From Anodontia alba (lineage: Eukaryota > Mollusca > Bivalvia > Lucinida > Lucinidae), in the NCBI GenBank assembly GCA_964016985.1, contig OZ024821.1, forward strand, positions 16,665,211 to 16,729,210: a stretch of DNA of 64,000 bases, written 5' to 3'. Shown here in pieces: positions 22,399 to 32,390 of the stretch (position 1 is its first letter; each line of letters opens with the position of its first letter). The notes under the pieces were generated by a model, which saw only the letters and a program-made list of their open reading frames with translations, ran no database searches and was not told where the DNA came from. A program made the position numbers and the translations under genes.

Positions 22399-22738
22399 GA
22401 AAATTTCCCTAACATATCTCTGAATGTTTGCTTTTCTTGACCGAACTGAAGAATTTCCTGAAGAATTAAACGAGCCATCGGTGTTAGAGTCGCTAAAGTT
22501 TTAATGTCTAGGGCGACGATAGTTTTCTTTGTTATTTTATTTTTCTTTTTCTCTTTTTTTATTTTGTTGTTTTTATTGACAAGACGAAACTGTAGATAAT
22601 TAATTTCAATGTAAACGTTCACATCAGTCATTGCAATCGATGTAAATAGTCATTGTTTAGAGTTTCTTAAATGTTGACTGATGGATTGTCAACGTCTTTG
22701 ATCGCCGCCACAGATACGTCATGCTACATCGAACGTAC
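22399..22738. other. No gene seen
   Basis: AT-rich stretch with an ATTTTTCTTTTTCTC pyrimidine run. It lies just upstream of the TATA box at 22739 and could hold promoter elements, but I recognise none. Confidence 0.45.
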
Positions 22739-22827
22739 ATATATATAAAAGGAACATTTATTTTGCCTGTTGCACATTGGGCTCAGAGACACACTAGAAT
22801 TTGTTTTGTACATTTAATCAGGTAAGT
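22739..22827 (+). promoter_or_regulatory. Putative promoter TATA box and 5' non-coding exon with splice donor
   Basis: ATATATATAAAAGG (22738-22751) is a good TATA box. A start site about 30 bp on would give a short leader of roughly 50 nt ending AATCAG, followed by GTAAGTA (donor from 22822). No ATG with a useful frame occurs in the leader. The next plus-strand exon with a matching acceptor that I see is the secreted-peptide exon at 27842, so this may be its first exon. It is inference without transcript evidence. Confidence 0.45.
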
Positions 22828-22828
22828 A

Positions 22829-23015
22829 CCCAGTGGGCACATAACGTCTATACAATGTCTCTTTAACGTCGACGCAATGTCATGACGCTTATACAACGTC
22901 GCATTAGCGTTGGTGCAACGTCATGACGTTTATAAAACTTTGATATAACGTCGATGCAACATGAAAGTCCATCGACGTTAATGCGACGTTGTTTTAATGG
23001 CATGCGCCCACTGGG
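22829..23015. mobile_element. CCCAGTGGGCAC palindromic element, complex
   Basis: The inverted ends are CCCAGTGGGCACATAACG and GCATGCGCCCACTGGG. The interior has several ACGTCG / CGACGTT blocks (TACAACGTCGCATTAGCG and similar), consistent with more than one palindrome merged or rearranged. Confidence 0.85.
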
Positions 23016-23151
23016 TACACTTAGTATGTATGCTATACAATTTTTGCAATGCAGTTGAACAGCGCCATCTACAAATAAGTATTTGGGCATATCGGGACGT
23101 CGAATGCGAAGATGAGCCTGCGCATTTGCGCTGTCTGATGATGGCCTTCTT

Positions 23152-23250
23152 AGCAGGCACACAATGTTAAAACAAGATCAATTCAACGTTGATTAGACGT
23201 TGAATCAACGTTGAATTGACATTGTTTCAACGTTTATGTGCCCGATGGGT
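23152..23250. mobile_element. AGCAGGCAC palindromic element
   Basis: Left AGCAGGCACACAATG and right CATAAACG-type arms around ATCAATTCAACGTTGATTAG; the right end is TGTGCCCGATGGGT. Confidence 0.82.
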
Positions 23251-23295
23251 TTGCTGTCCGCTTACGGAGTTATTGGTAGAATATATGGATGTCCT

Positions 23296-23502
23296 TAACC
23301 CCTGTCCTGCTGAACCCGAATATACTCTGTGCAAACAGTCTATATCCAGATCAGTTGGCTTCTGAAGAAGCCAACTGATCTGGATCTGCACTGTTTGTCA
23401 TTAAGTATGTGAATTTATAGCAATAATACAGATCAAGTAATCTGATAGGCTGAAAATTAGAAGTGGGCGTGGCATCTTAATTTATTCAGCAGGACAAGGG
23501 TT
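23296..23502. mobile_element. TAACCCYTGTCCTGCTGAA MITE, copy 1
   Basis: The ends TAACCCCTGTCCTGCTGAA and TTCAGCAGGACAAGGGTTA are a clean inverted pair. The interior palindrome is ATCAGTTGGCTTCTG-AAG-complement. A copy missing its right end lies at 42755. Confidence 0.88.
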
Positions 23503-23678
23503 AACAGACTATGGGGCTTTGCTGTTTGATCTGTAGCTTTACTATTTATTGTTCGTATATGCCCTGAAGATACATTTTTGTTAGGCAATTTAGCGTAGCT
23601 TACCTGCTAATGTCTTTGTATTTATATCAACTGCCTAGTTTTATTGTATTTTAGGTGACGTATTACTTATCTATTTGA

Positions 23679-23991
23679 GCCGGCCTCGGTGGCTCAGTTA
23701 GATGCGCCGTCCGACTGGAGACCAGGAGGTCGCGGGTTCAACCCCCGCCGAGGTCGGCAACATTCTTTCGTGGAGATTTATCATGAAATATTTTCTACGG
23801 TCATTCTCTCCCTTCCGCTGATTCAAGAAGGGCAGTTGTCAGTTTCTGGCGAAAGAATGTGCACAATACTGGTTAACCGCTCAGAGGACTAAGCTTGCCT
23901 ACTAAACGTGTGGTTAGGTAAACTTACCGCGCTCGACATGACCCCATTGGGTTGACTGAGCCGTAAAATCTCAACACAAACAAAAACAAAC
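23679..23991 (+). mobile_element. tRNA-derived SINE, type A
   Basis: It begins GCCGGCCTCGGTGGCTCAG (A-box TGGCTCAGTTAGATG); B-box GGGTTCAACCCCC near 23736. The body is CATTCTCTCCCTTCCGCTG, GTTAACCGC, TTACCGCGCTCGACATGACC and the tail (CAAA)n. Flanks repeat ATCTATTT (23669-23676 and 23992-23999), a plausible target duplication. It is not a functional tRNA gene: the body continues far past a 3' tRNA end. Confidence 0.93.
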
Positions 23992-23999
23992 ATCTATTT

Positions 24000-24188
<189 letters not shown>

Positions 24189-24303
24189 ATTTGTTTATTT
24201 ACTTGTTCCTACATTCAGACCGGACTTATTATATGAGGTGAGACACATTTTTCAGCTAAAAGGTATTGACATGTTTCATACTTCTTCATTAAAACATATA
24301 TGA

Positions 24304-24540
24304 CCCAGCGCATGACGCAACCTTCAAAATAGCATGTGCGCCCAACGAAGACTCAGATCAGCCTGGGCATCCGCCCAGTCTGAACAGTCATCGCTGTGCG
24401 CTTAATGCGTAGCTAAGGACCCAAGTTTTCATCATGCGGACAGCGAAGACTCTGATCTCTGATCAGACTGGGCGTATGCCCAGGCTGATCTGAGTCTTCG
24501 CTGGGTGCACATACCATTTTGTAGGTTTTGTCAAGCGCTA
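24304..24540. mobile_element. CTGATCAG foldback repeat, good copy
   Basis: The left half has CATGTGCGCCCAACGAAGAC, CAGATCAGCCTGGGCATCC. The right half has GGCGTATGCCCAGGCTGATC and GTCTTCGCTGGGTGCACATA. The halves are inverse copies around TCATCATGCGGACAGCG, and the outer arms end in TGACCCAGCGCATGAC-type sequence. Fragments recur throughout the window. Confidence 0.8.
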
Positions 24541-24640
24541 GCTCTCACGCTGTGGGTACTTATTAGAGGCGCGCCTCGCTTCTAATGAGTCCATGTACTC
24601 ACAATATGTTTCTTGGAGAAATAGGAAAATGTTTACCAGA
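24541..24640. repeat. GAGGCG-like hairpin, free-standing variant
   Basis: CTGTGGGTACTTATTAGAGG then CGCGCCTCGCTTCTAATGAG and TACTCACAATATG; flanked by TTTCTTGGAGAAATAGGAAA. It lacks the CATYACG ends. Confidence 0.65.
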
Positions 24641-25249
24641 TATGTGTACTCCCTCCTATCTGTGACTGTGAGTACATTGTATAATTCATCCAAACATTAC
24701 AAAAATAGAGCGGTCAATTTATTGACAAAACTATTTAAAATGTTTATACCATTCTCCTTTTAAACATATATATAATGATAACAAGGGGTTGTATAGGCTA
24801 CATTATATTGTATTAGGTGAATGTACATGTATGGTTGAACTCTGCAATCCCAGTTCAAAGACCTTGCCACTTAGTATGACCCAGACAATTTAATAACTTG
24901 CTAACGTGTGACAAGACTAACAAACTTATTTTGTTATACGAATGACATTTAGTTTTGTGGATTTTATCGATATGGAAACTCTGGCAAATCGCTCACAAGC
25001 TTAACTCAGTTTGTGAATGATTCGCCGGAGTTTACATATCGATAAAATTTATAAAAAGTAATAATCCGATCCTTATACATGTAATTCTAGCTTTGTCATC
25101 AAAATGTTACAAATATAGCCATAAAAGCCATAAAGAGCAAACAGAGCTGATGGATATATGCTTTGGACTTAATTGAAATGTACAACTTTTCCTTCAACCA
25201 ATCAAATTGCACGAAATGTGTATAAAGATGAGGAATTGGATTTTCGGCA
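24641..25249. other. No gene seen; one palindrome
   Basis: At about 24961-25047 there is an inverted repeat: ATTTTATCGATATGGAAACT, CTGGCAAATCGC and mirrored GCGA-type/CCGGAGTTTACATATCGAT arms around CTTAACTC. The rest is unassigned. Confidence 0.65.
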
Positions 25250-25541
25250 CATTACGAAAACACGCCTATTCAAATATATTGAAAATTTCACCAACAAAAC
25301 ATGAAAATTTTCAGATAAAAAATTCTGATATTTTCATATTTCTGCTCAAAACATAGACTGTGGGTACACGTTAGAACCGCCTGGATGAGGCGGTTCTAAC
25401 GAGTACCCACAATCTATGTTTGAGAAGAAATAAGGAAAATAATGTATACCCATGTAAACCCCAGTTTTACTATAAAAAAAGTGGGGTTTATGCGGGGGGG
25501 AGGGGGGGGGGTCAAAATTATATAGACATGTTTTCGTGATG
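25250..25541 (-). mobile_element. GAGGCG-hairpin MITE, full length
   Basis: Ends are CATTACGAAAACACGCCTAT and GACATGTTTTCGTGATG. Hairpin at about 25348-25424. A G-run (GCGGGGGGGAGG type) replaces the usual TTTAAGGGGGTC block. Confidence 0.92.
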
Positions 25542-25909
25542 AACAGCTCTTTATCCGTTATCATCAGCTATTCGAATATGATTGTGGTCAGGAGTTGTCA
25601 TCATTTGACACTTAACATGCCATGGGAAAATTCAGCAGTCGACAAACTGATATTTTCTGATTTTTCCTGGAAAATAGGATCTGATACTTCATGCTAGTTG
25701 TCTCCTCTTTTCTATGATAAATGAGAAAATGTTCCAAAATCTCTTTTGCTATTTTTTTTACCCAGCATATCCCCTGGTTATGTCATCAACTCTTTCCAGT
25801 AGATTTTTGTTAATGTAATTTGCACGGCGATGGGTCTGACTGTAAACTCAATGACGACTCAAACCTGAGCCTTTCCAGGACGGGTTGCGCCTGATTTTGA
25901 TTTTACTCG
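25542..25909. other. No gene seen; degraded MITE
   Basis: 25600-25770 resembles the GTCTGCTGAAAATTTTAC family (CAGCAGTCGACAAACTG, AATAGGATCTGATACTTC). Confidence 0.5.
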
Positions 25910-26191
25910 CATCACGAAAACATGCCTATATAATTTTGACCCCCTTAAACCCCACTTTTATATAGTAAAACTGGGGTTTACAGGGGTATACATTTTTTTT
26001 CTTATTTCTGCTCAAAAACATAGATTGTGGGTATTCGTTAGAACCGCCTCTTCAATGCGGTTCTAACGAGTACCAACAATTTATGTCTTGAGCGGAAATA
26101 TGAAAAATTTCAGAGTTTTTGCATCTGAAAATTCTCGGTGGTTTTCTAGGTGATTTTTTTTACATATTTGAATAGGCGTGTTTTCGTTATT
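25910..26191 (+). mobile_element. GAGGCG-hairpin MITE, full length
   Basis: Ends are CATCACGAAAACATGCCTAT and GCGTGTTTTCGTTATT (right end mutated). The loop reads CCTCTTCAATGCGG. Confidence 0.9.
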
Positions 26192-26398
26192 GCTGTCGGG
26201 TCATCCGTGATTCTGCTACATTTTTTAATTTATTTTATTTTATTTTTTGCTTTTTGAAAGTGTTTATCTATTCAGTTATTTATTTATTGATTTATTAATT
26301 GATCTATTTATTTATTTATTATGGTATAATCGAACCCGATAACATTGATAAGCATGACCGACGATTGTAATATCTAGGATACAAATGGCTCGCAGTGC

Positions 26399-26665
26399 GT
26401 CACGAAAAAATCCCACTTTTAAATAATAAAACTGGGGTTTACAGGGGTATACATTATTTTTTTCTTATTTCTGCTCAAAACATAGATTGTGGGTACTCGT
26501 TAGAACCGCCTCGTCGGAGATTGTGGGTACTCGTTAGAACCGCCTCGTCGACGAGGCGGTTCTAACGAGTACCCACAATCTATGTTTTGAGCAGAAATAT
26601 CAGATTTTTTTTATCTGAAAAATTTCAGTTATTCAATATATTTGAATAGGCGTGTTTTCGTAATG
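26399..26665 (+). mobile_element. GAGGCG-hairpin MITE with duplicated left arm
   Basis: The left end is abbreviated: GTCACGAAAAAATCCCAC, i.e. an internal deletion removes the ATACCTATATAATTTTGACC segment. The left hairpin arm AGATTGTGGGTACTCG plus TTAGAACCGCCTCGTCG occurs twice in tandem (26484-26515 and 26518-26549) before the single right arm. Confidence 0.9.
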
Positions 26666-26669
26666 GTGG

Positions 26670-26830
26670 AAAAACGTACCTCCTGACGTGTGCGTCCAAC
26701 GAAGACACAAATCAGCCCGCGCATCCGCGCTGCCTGATCAGTCTTCTTAGTCCGCACTTAAAGAAACTTTACAATATTGGTCATCAAAATATGTGAATGT
26801 GCGGGCTGGTCTAAATCTTCCAAGGTGTAC
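26670..26830. mobile_element. CTGATCAG repeat fragment
   Basis: CGTGTGCGTCCAACGAAGAC, AATCAGCCCGCGCATCCG and GCTGCCTGATCAGTC correspond to the left half of the copy at 24304-24540. Confidence 0.65.
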
Positions 26831-26904
26831 ATGTCCGAATCTTCACTAGGCGTACATGCCTGATGTAGCGGCTCTAATGCTTAATAGAGAATATAGGAAT
26901 CCAT

Positions 26905-27350
26905 CATGAGTGTTCATGTCGGATATGGAAATTTCACCCGAGGGTAGGAATTTCAACCGGGGACGAAGCTTGCAGAGTCCCAGGTCGCAATTCCTTCTCC
27001 GAGAGTGAGATTTCCCTATCCTACATAAACTGACTCATGATGATGTCTTTTTCTCCCATCTTTAAGTGGCTCGTTCCTAGGAATCACATGGTTATGTGAG
27101 ATGGAATTTTCTCACATGTGCAAAAAATATAGGCAAAGGTCGGAGAATATAAGAATCAATCATGAGCTAGTCCATGCAGGATAGGGAAATCTCACCCAAG
27201 GGGTAAGAATTTCAACCAGGGACCTGGTTGATATTTCTACCCCTCGAGTGAGATTTCCCTATCCTGCATGGACTAGCTCATGATGAATTTTTTTCTCCCA
27301 CCTTTAAGTGAATTGTTCCTAGGAATCACGTGGTCACATTAGAGAGAAGT
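26905..27350. mobile_element. Two related foldbacks with GTGAGATTTCCCTATCCT arms
   Basis: Copy 2 (about 27166-27285) is a near-perfect inverted repeat: TGAGCTAGTCCATGCAGGAT, AGGGAAATCTCACCC on the left, mirrored on the right around CCAGGGACCTGG. Copy 1 (26905-27052) has the same arms, more decayed, around CCGGGGACGAAGC. Each is followed by TTTCTCCCA(C/T)CTTTAAGTG and TTCCTAGGAATCAC. Confidence 0.85.
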
Positions 27351-27604
27351 TTCTCACATGGGCAAAAAGCCTATCTCATAATACAATACTGCGGAAACTA
27401 GCTAAAAGATCAATATGCTTAGCTAAAAGATCAATATGCTGCAGATTTTTTGGAAGTGAAAAATGTACAGGAAGAAATGGCTAGAACACCAGTTTTACTA
27501 CATCCGCCCGAAGAGGCAGTATTAAAACGCTCTTACATTTCGCAATTTTCTTACCTATACTTTCGATGCACAGAGAAGGTTCTGTTTTAATAATGGGGAT
27601 TTGT

Positions 27605-27712
27605 CCCAGCGGGCACATGCCGTTAATACAACGTCGCCTCAACGTCGATGCAACGTCATGACACTGCATCGACGTTGAGCCGACGTTGTATAAATGTCAT
27701 GTGCCCGCTGGG
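27605..27712. mobile_element. CCCAGCGGGCAC palindromic element, best copy
   Basis: Inverted ends CCCAGCGGGCACATGCCG and GTCATGTGCCCGCTGGG. The stem CAACGTCGCCTCAACGTCG pairs with CGACGTTGAGCCGACGTTG around GTCATGACAC. It is a compact 108-bp foldback. Confidence 0.92.
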
Positions 27713-27756
27713 GTGGTACGTAACTTCGTTTCCATTGTAAAACATAAAGCGTGAAC

Positions 27757-27757
<1 letters not shown>

Positions 27758-27799
<42 letters not shown>
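27758..27799. repeat. (CT)n microsatellite in the intron upstream of the secreted-peptide exon
   Basis: About 21 CT units, ending 42 nt before the 3' splice site at 27841. Confidence 0.95.
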
Positions 27800-27801
<2 letters not shown>

Positions 27802-27850
27802 CTAAATGAGTTCATGATAGTCCAATGCATTTTCCTTTCAGAAAGTAACA

Positions 27851-28120
27851 ATGAAGCCTCGATGCATAGCGCTCTTCCTTGTGGCTCTTCTATTAATTGC
27901 GTCCGTGTCTGAGGCTTTGCCCCGCGGCCGTCGTTTTTGGAGACGAGGAAGAGGATTCAGAAGAGGACTGTTCACTGGAATGTTAGCAGGAGGCATGTTT
28001 GGATTTGGATATCCTGGCTATGGGTTTGGCTATGGATATGGTTATCCTATGATGGGTATGGGTTACCCTATGATGGGGTATCCTATGTTTGGGTATGGCT
28101 ATGGGATGCCATTCTTCTAA
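27851..28120 (+). CDS. Small secreted basic, Gly/Tyr/Met-rich peptide
   Basis: The 89-residue product opens with a clear signal peptide: Met-Lys-Pro-Arg, a hydrophobic core (ALFLVALLLIASV), and a likely cut after SEA at residue 22. The mature chain starts with an Arg-rich block (LPRGRRFWRRGRGFRRG, residues 23-39), then GLFTGMLAGGMFGFG and a Gly/Tyr/Pro/Met tail with GYGFGYGYGYP and MMGYPMFGYGYGMPFF. There are no Cys after the signal. The ATG lies 9 nt after a strong 3' splice site (TTTTCCTTTCAG, ending 27841), so this is a downstream exon holding the whole frame. The stop is followed by a MITE at 28211. A cationic antimicrobial-type peptide or a structural matrix peptide are both possible; function is unknown. 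Confidence 0.8.
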   Translation: MKPRCIALFLVALLLIASVSEALPRGRRFWRRGRGFRRGLFTGMLAGGMFGFGYPGYGFGYGYGYPMMGMGYPMMGYPMFGYGYGMPFF

Positions 28121-28210
28121 ACTGAAAACAATCTAAAAGGCAAGTACCGAATGTAAACGATAATTGAGCCACAATGTCAGAAACCTCCTACGGAGATGTG
28201 CACCTAGAAA

Positions 28211-28482
28211 CATCACGAAAACGCCAATATAGTTTTGACCCCTTGTACCCCACTTTTATACAGTAAAACTGGGGTTTACAGGGGTATACATTAATTTTCT
28301 TATTTCTGCTCAAAAGTATAGATTGTGGGTACTCGATAGAACCGCCTCGAGGCGGTTCTAATGAGTACCCACAATCTATGTTTTGAGCAGAAATATGAAA
28401 ACTACTAGAATTTTCATCTGAAAGTTTTCAATTTTTGGTGGTAAAATTCTCAATATATTTAAATAGGTGTGTTTTCGTAATG
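28211..28482 (+). mobile_element. GAGGCG-hairpin MITE, full length, 91 bp downstream of the peptide gene
   Basis: Ends are CATCACGAAAACGCC (short of the ATAC) and GTGTGTTTTCGTAATG. Hairpin near 28322-28380 with a minimal loop (CCTCGAGG). It may lie in the 3' UTR; I see no AATAAA between the stop and the element. Confidence 0.92.
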
Positions 28483-28522
28483 AGATTCAGATCAGCCTGC
28501 GCTTTTACGGATCAGTGTGTAA
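28483..28522. mobile_element. Left piece of a CTGATCAG repeat interrupted by a SINE
   Basis: AGATTCAGATCAGCCTGCGC is the left-arm motif; the matching GCAGTCTGATCAGAATCTTC is at 28873, beyond the SINE. Confidence 0.6.
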
Positions 28523-28872
28523 TCAGTGTTTATTGTGTTTTATTTGGGTTAACATCGCTTTCAACAATCTTTCAGTCATACCGCGACGGTGTCTGGATGT
28601 GGCAGGGAGCTCAATGCTCACTTTTAGAGTGCTGCCTCAATGACATATCACGCCCCAGACACTTGGCATTATATTCCACCCAGTCATATTAATTGTACTG
28701 ACACTGAGCTGACCAGTTCTGATTCCTAGCTCTACTTTCTAAATGATGATAGCCAAGCGAAAGAGCAGCCAGTACCAGTTTTAAAGTCTTTGGCATGACT
28801 CGGCCGTGGATCGAACAGGCAATCTCCCGGTTACAACGCGAACGCTCTACCAACTGAGCTACTGTGTCGGTG
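28523..28872 (-). mobile_element. tRNA-derived SINE, type B
   Basis: On the minus strand: CACAGTAGCTCAGTTGGTAG (A-box), a loop region with GTTGTAACC, and the B-box-like TGTTCGATCCA. The body has GTGTCTGGGGCGTGATATG and GAGGCAGCACTCTAAAAG, and the tail GTTAACCCAAATAAAACAC. This head-and-body combination differs from type A. It is not a tRNA gene. Confidence 0.88.
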
Positions 28873-29015
28873 CAGTCTGATCAGAATCTTCGCTGGGTGC
28901 ATTTTGGAAAGCCAAGGATGCAAATTTTCTTCATGTAGACAACGATTACTCTGATCAAACTGTGCGGATGCGCAAGCTAATCTGAGTTCATTGGGTGCAC
29001 ATGTCATAAGTTATA
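28873..29015. mobile_element. Right piece of the CTGATCAG repeat
   Basis: GCAGTCTGATCAGAATCTTC, GCTGGGTGCATTTTG, then a second half with TGATCAAACTGTGCGGATGC and ATTGGGTGCACATG. Confidence 0.65.
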
Positions 29016-29055
29016 TGTTTTCTTACCTGGAGGCAATTTATATCTTGATGATTTC

Positions 29056-29346
29056 TGACAAACGTATTTAATTTTGACCCCCTTAAATCTCACTTTTATA
29101 TATATAGTAAAACTAGGATTTACAGGGGATACATTATTTTTCTTATTTCTGCTAAAAAACATAGATTGTGGGTACTCGTTAGAACCGCCCCGGCGAAGCG
29201 GTTCTAATGAGTACCAATAATTTATGTTTTGAGCAGAAATATGAAAAATATCTGAGTCTTTTATCTAAAGACTTTCAGTTTTTGGTGGTGAAATTTTCAA
29301 TATACATGTATATCTGAATACGAGGCGTAGGCGTGTTTTCGTAATG
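29056..29346 (+). mobile_element. GAGGCG-hairpin MITE, decayed left end
   Basis: The left end reads ACAAACGTATTTAATTTTGA instead of CATCACGAAAACATACC. From TTTTGACCCCCTTAAA on, the family order is intact and the right end is GGCGTGTTTTCGTAATG. Confidence 0.88.
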
Positions 29347-30376
29347 ACTCAACAATATTCTTTTACAATCTGGACCACATTCTAGGCTACATTTTGCATC
29401 TGTATTAACACATTGTTTTATAAAACTGAACACGGATGTTGATAAATATATGACAATAAAACTGTTTTTTTTTTTTTTTGTTTTTTTTTACGTATTTATC
29501 CGCCATGTAACGTAATATTGTCCGTTGTCATTCATTTACTAAGAATATGTACCTTTTTACAATTGCTATACAGACACAAGTTTCATGTTTCATGCTCGTA
29601 TAATGGTTGTAGAGCTAGAAGACTATATTAGGCTAAAATTAGTCAAAATCCATATCACTTCCTGGGGAGAAAAAATCATATCACTCACGTGACTCGTAAT
29701 CTCCCTAGAGCGAAAAAGCCGTACCACCGCATTCGGAGCACTCAAAAGGTTTGGCTGTTCTGTTCCAAGCTGAAACACGTTGTCAGAATAGCTAGTAATC
29801 TGCCATCTTATATTGTCTTTCGTAAACAATGTCTTAAGGTTGGACAGCTTTCCAGCATGACATATGATATGAGCAAGGTAAATGTGGCAGAAAGAAAAAA
29901 AAAAACAAAAAACAAAAAAAACTAGAAACTGGAGTCAGCAATTTTGTTGTTGATGGTTCCAGGGCGGCGCTTCTATTGTGATTCCTTTTATTTTGGTCGT
30001 CTTTTATGCAAAATATGTCATTCTGTGCTATGCATTTTCAACACATAAAAACTGAGATTATTCTGCCCTCTGATATAGATTTATACATTGCAAACGGCTG
30101 ATAAAAGTAATCCACCAAAAAAAAATATTTAAGGTAGCTGTTTATACACAATAATCATGAAAATTCGCCGTATAATGTATACCCTCGTATACCCGCTATA
30201 CCTTATCCGATGTAAGGGCGGATTTTGCGCGAGTAAATTGGTTTGAGCCCGTCCCCTACCCCCGCCTACATTCGTGTTTTTTTTTTTTTTTTTTTTTTTC
30301 TGACTGTTCCTAGGCGGTTCATCAGTTGCAGTTTTTTTTCGTTTCTCGGTGGTTTCATATGTTGTGTTTGTTTTGT
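29347..30376. other. No gene seen
   Basis: T-run at 29465-29488; A-rich run 29890-29922; T-run about 30279-30299. Overlapping frames at 29623-29925 on both strands have no support. An ATAATGTATACCCTCGTATA stretch (30170-30215) faintly resembles MITE sequence. Confidence 0.5.
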
Positions 30377-30420
30377 CATTACGAAAACATGCCTATTCAA
30401 ATATACTGAAAATTGTACCA

Positions 30421-30456
<36 letters not shown>

Positions 30457-30690
30457 AAAATTTTCAGATAAAAAATTCTGATATTTTTAACATTTCTGCT
30501 CAAAACATAGATTGTGGGTACTCGTTAGAACCGCATCGGCCATGCGATTCTAACGAGTACCCGCAATCTATGTTTTTGAGCAGAAATAAGAAAAAAGCAT
30601 AACAAAAATCTATAACCCTGTAAACCCGTTTTACTATGTAAAAGTTGGGTTTAAGGGGGGCCAAAATTATATATGTATGTTTTCGTGATG
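30377..30690 (-). mobile_element. GAGGCG-hairpin MITE with A-run
   Basis: Ends are CATTACGAAAACATGCCTAT and TGTATGTTTTCGTGATG. A 34-nt A-run replaces the short A-tract after ATTGTACCAC. Loop ATCGGCCATGCGAT has compensatory-looking C-to-T/G-to-A changes in both arms (CGCATCG / CATGCG). Confidence 0.92.
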
Positions 30691-30708
30691 CATTGTTTGT
30701 TCTTCATC

Positions 30709-30984
30709 CATTACGAAAACATACCTATATAATTTTGATCCCCTTAGACCCCACTTTTATATTGTAAAATTGGGATTTACAGGGTATACATTATTTTTCT
30801 TATTCCTGCTCAAAAACATAGATTGTGTGTACTCGTTAGAACCGCCTCAGCGAGGCGGTTCTGACGAGTACTCACAATCTGTGTTTTGAGCAGAAATATG
30901 AAAAATATCAGAATTTTTATCTGAAAACTTTAAGTTTTTGGTGGTAAAGTTTTCAATACATTTGAATAGGCATGTTTTCGTAAT
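30709..30984 (+). mobile_element. GAGGCG-hairpin MITE, 18 bp from its neighbour
   Basis: Ends are CATTACGAAAACATACCTAT and GCATGTTTTCGTAATT. It lies head to head with the copy at 30377-30690. Confidence 0.92.
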
Positions 30985-31117
30985 TTCATATTTCGGTTCC
31001 TCGGGAAGGCTATCCTTCATGATCGTGCGATTTCATGTACAGTTTACCTGTGAGTTATGTGAACATCGGGATCCATATTTCATAGACTAGTAAACCGATA
31101 CCACTCTCAAGGCTTAT

Positions 31118-31392
31118 CATGACGAAAACACGCCTATTCAAATATATTGAAAATTTCGCCACCAAAAACTGAAAGTTTTCAGATAAAAATTATATTTTCC
31201 ATATGTCTGCTCAAAACATAGATTGTGAGTACACGTTGGAACCGCCTCGCCGAGGCGGTTCTAACGAGTACCCACAATCTATGCTTTGAGCAGAAATTAG
31301 AAAAATAATTTATACCCCTGTTAACTCCAGTTTTACTGTATAAAAGTGGGGTTTAAGGGGGTAAAAAAATATATAGGTATGTTTTTGTGATG
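31118..31392 (-). mobile_element. GAGGCG-hairpin MITE, full length
   Basis: Ends are CATGACGAAAACACGCCTAT and GTATGTTTTTGTGATG; hairpin about 31213-31287. Confidence 0.92.
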
Positions 31393-31399
31393 AGTCAGG

Positions 31400-31600
31400 A
31401 AACGACAAACTGGTGATTTTTTTCTTATTTACAGACTTTGTTATTTCTTATGAACAGAATTTGATATTTCAAGCAAACTGGAGACAATTTTCATGAAATA
31501 TCAAATTCTGTTTCCTCCGAAAAATAAGAAAAAAATGTTTCTAAATGTCCGCTACTGAAACTTTTACCCAGAATGCTAAGCGCTAATGTAATGTAACGAA
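31400..31600. mobile_element. GTCTGCTGAAAATTTTAC-type MITE
   Basis: Centre AATTTGATATTTCAAGCAAA / ATGAAATATCAAATTCTG with GTCCGCTACTGAAACTTTTA and AATGCTAAGCGCTAA on the right. Confidence 0.7.
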
Positions 31601-31734
31601 ATGCACTTTATGTTCGTTTTAATGTTAATTTTCTCTTAGCAAAAGCGAAAATCTATTATTCCTTTTCTTTCAGAGGATTGGATGTACAGTAGAAGTTGAT
31701 TCAATTGAGGCGTATGAACAGTATACTATCATGC

Positions 31735-31985
31735 ATCATATGGACCGCGTGAAGCGAAAACGTGTCTTCGAGCATGCGCAAATTGTGCGGTTTCACATCC
31801 TCCTACACTTGCGCAAAGTCTCATCCGCGTATGTGCTCTCCATTGAAACATTCCATAGTATTCAATGATTCTGTTTGCGGACAGCAAAGGCCTTGACCAG
31901 ACTGCGCGGATGCGCAGGCTGATCTGCTCATTTGCTGTCCGCAAATGCCCGAAGGCACGTTTTCGCATGGCTCGGGCCATATGGA
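31735..31985. mobile_element. CTGATCAG/GCGGACAGC foldback repeat
   Basis: Left arm CGAAAACGTGTCTTCGAGCA; right arm TGCCCGAAGGCACGTTTTCG; the middle has TTTGCGGACAGCAAAGGCC and GACTGCGCGGATGCGCAGG. The open frames of 83-127 codons crossing it on both strands come from this palindromic repeat. Confidence 0.8.
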
Positions 31986-31989
31986 GTTT

Positions 31990-32390
31990 AAAGGAAACGG
32001 ATACACTCGGTAGATGTTACACCATTTGTGACAAGGACGACCACTGTTGCGACCTCTGGCTAGCTGTCTTGAACCCGAAATCCTTTCGAAAACAGTTCTG
32101 CTCTGAAAAGAAAACATTTGCTCCCATTGTGAGCAAACGCTTTCCTTTTAAGGCCGATCCTTTTCAGAAGGGACTGCAAACAATTATTTTGACAGAGTTA
32201 TCTACTCTGAAAATATGTCAGTTTCCCATTTTATTGTTATGCAATTGATGTTTAAAATAAATTTTGTTCTACTAGTCTTGTTCGATTTATTTATAACGGC
32301 TAAATACATCTTCATGTTGTGATATTAACCGTATTTGTGCTATTTCGTTTTTATACGCATCCTCCCCTGCCCCGCATACTTTGATTGTTG
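31990..32390. other. No gene seen; repeat fragment
   Basis: 31995-32225 contains CTGCTCTGAAAAGAAAACATTTG and CTTTTCAGAAGGGACTGC, related to fragments at 660-840 and 18950. Confidence 0.5.

Noticed and set aside
23679..23760. tRNA gene
   Set aside because: The tRNA-like head continues into a SINE body with a CAAA tail and target duplications; similar heads at 18850-18925, 28800-28870 and 41180-41254 are also SINEs.
31729..32248. Overlapping frames of 83-127 codons
   Set aside because: They lie on both strands of a palindromic CTGATCAG repeat and the fragment next to it.
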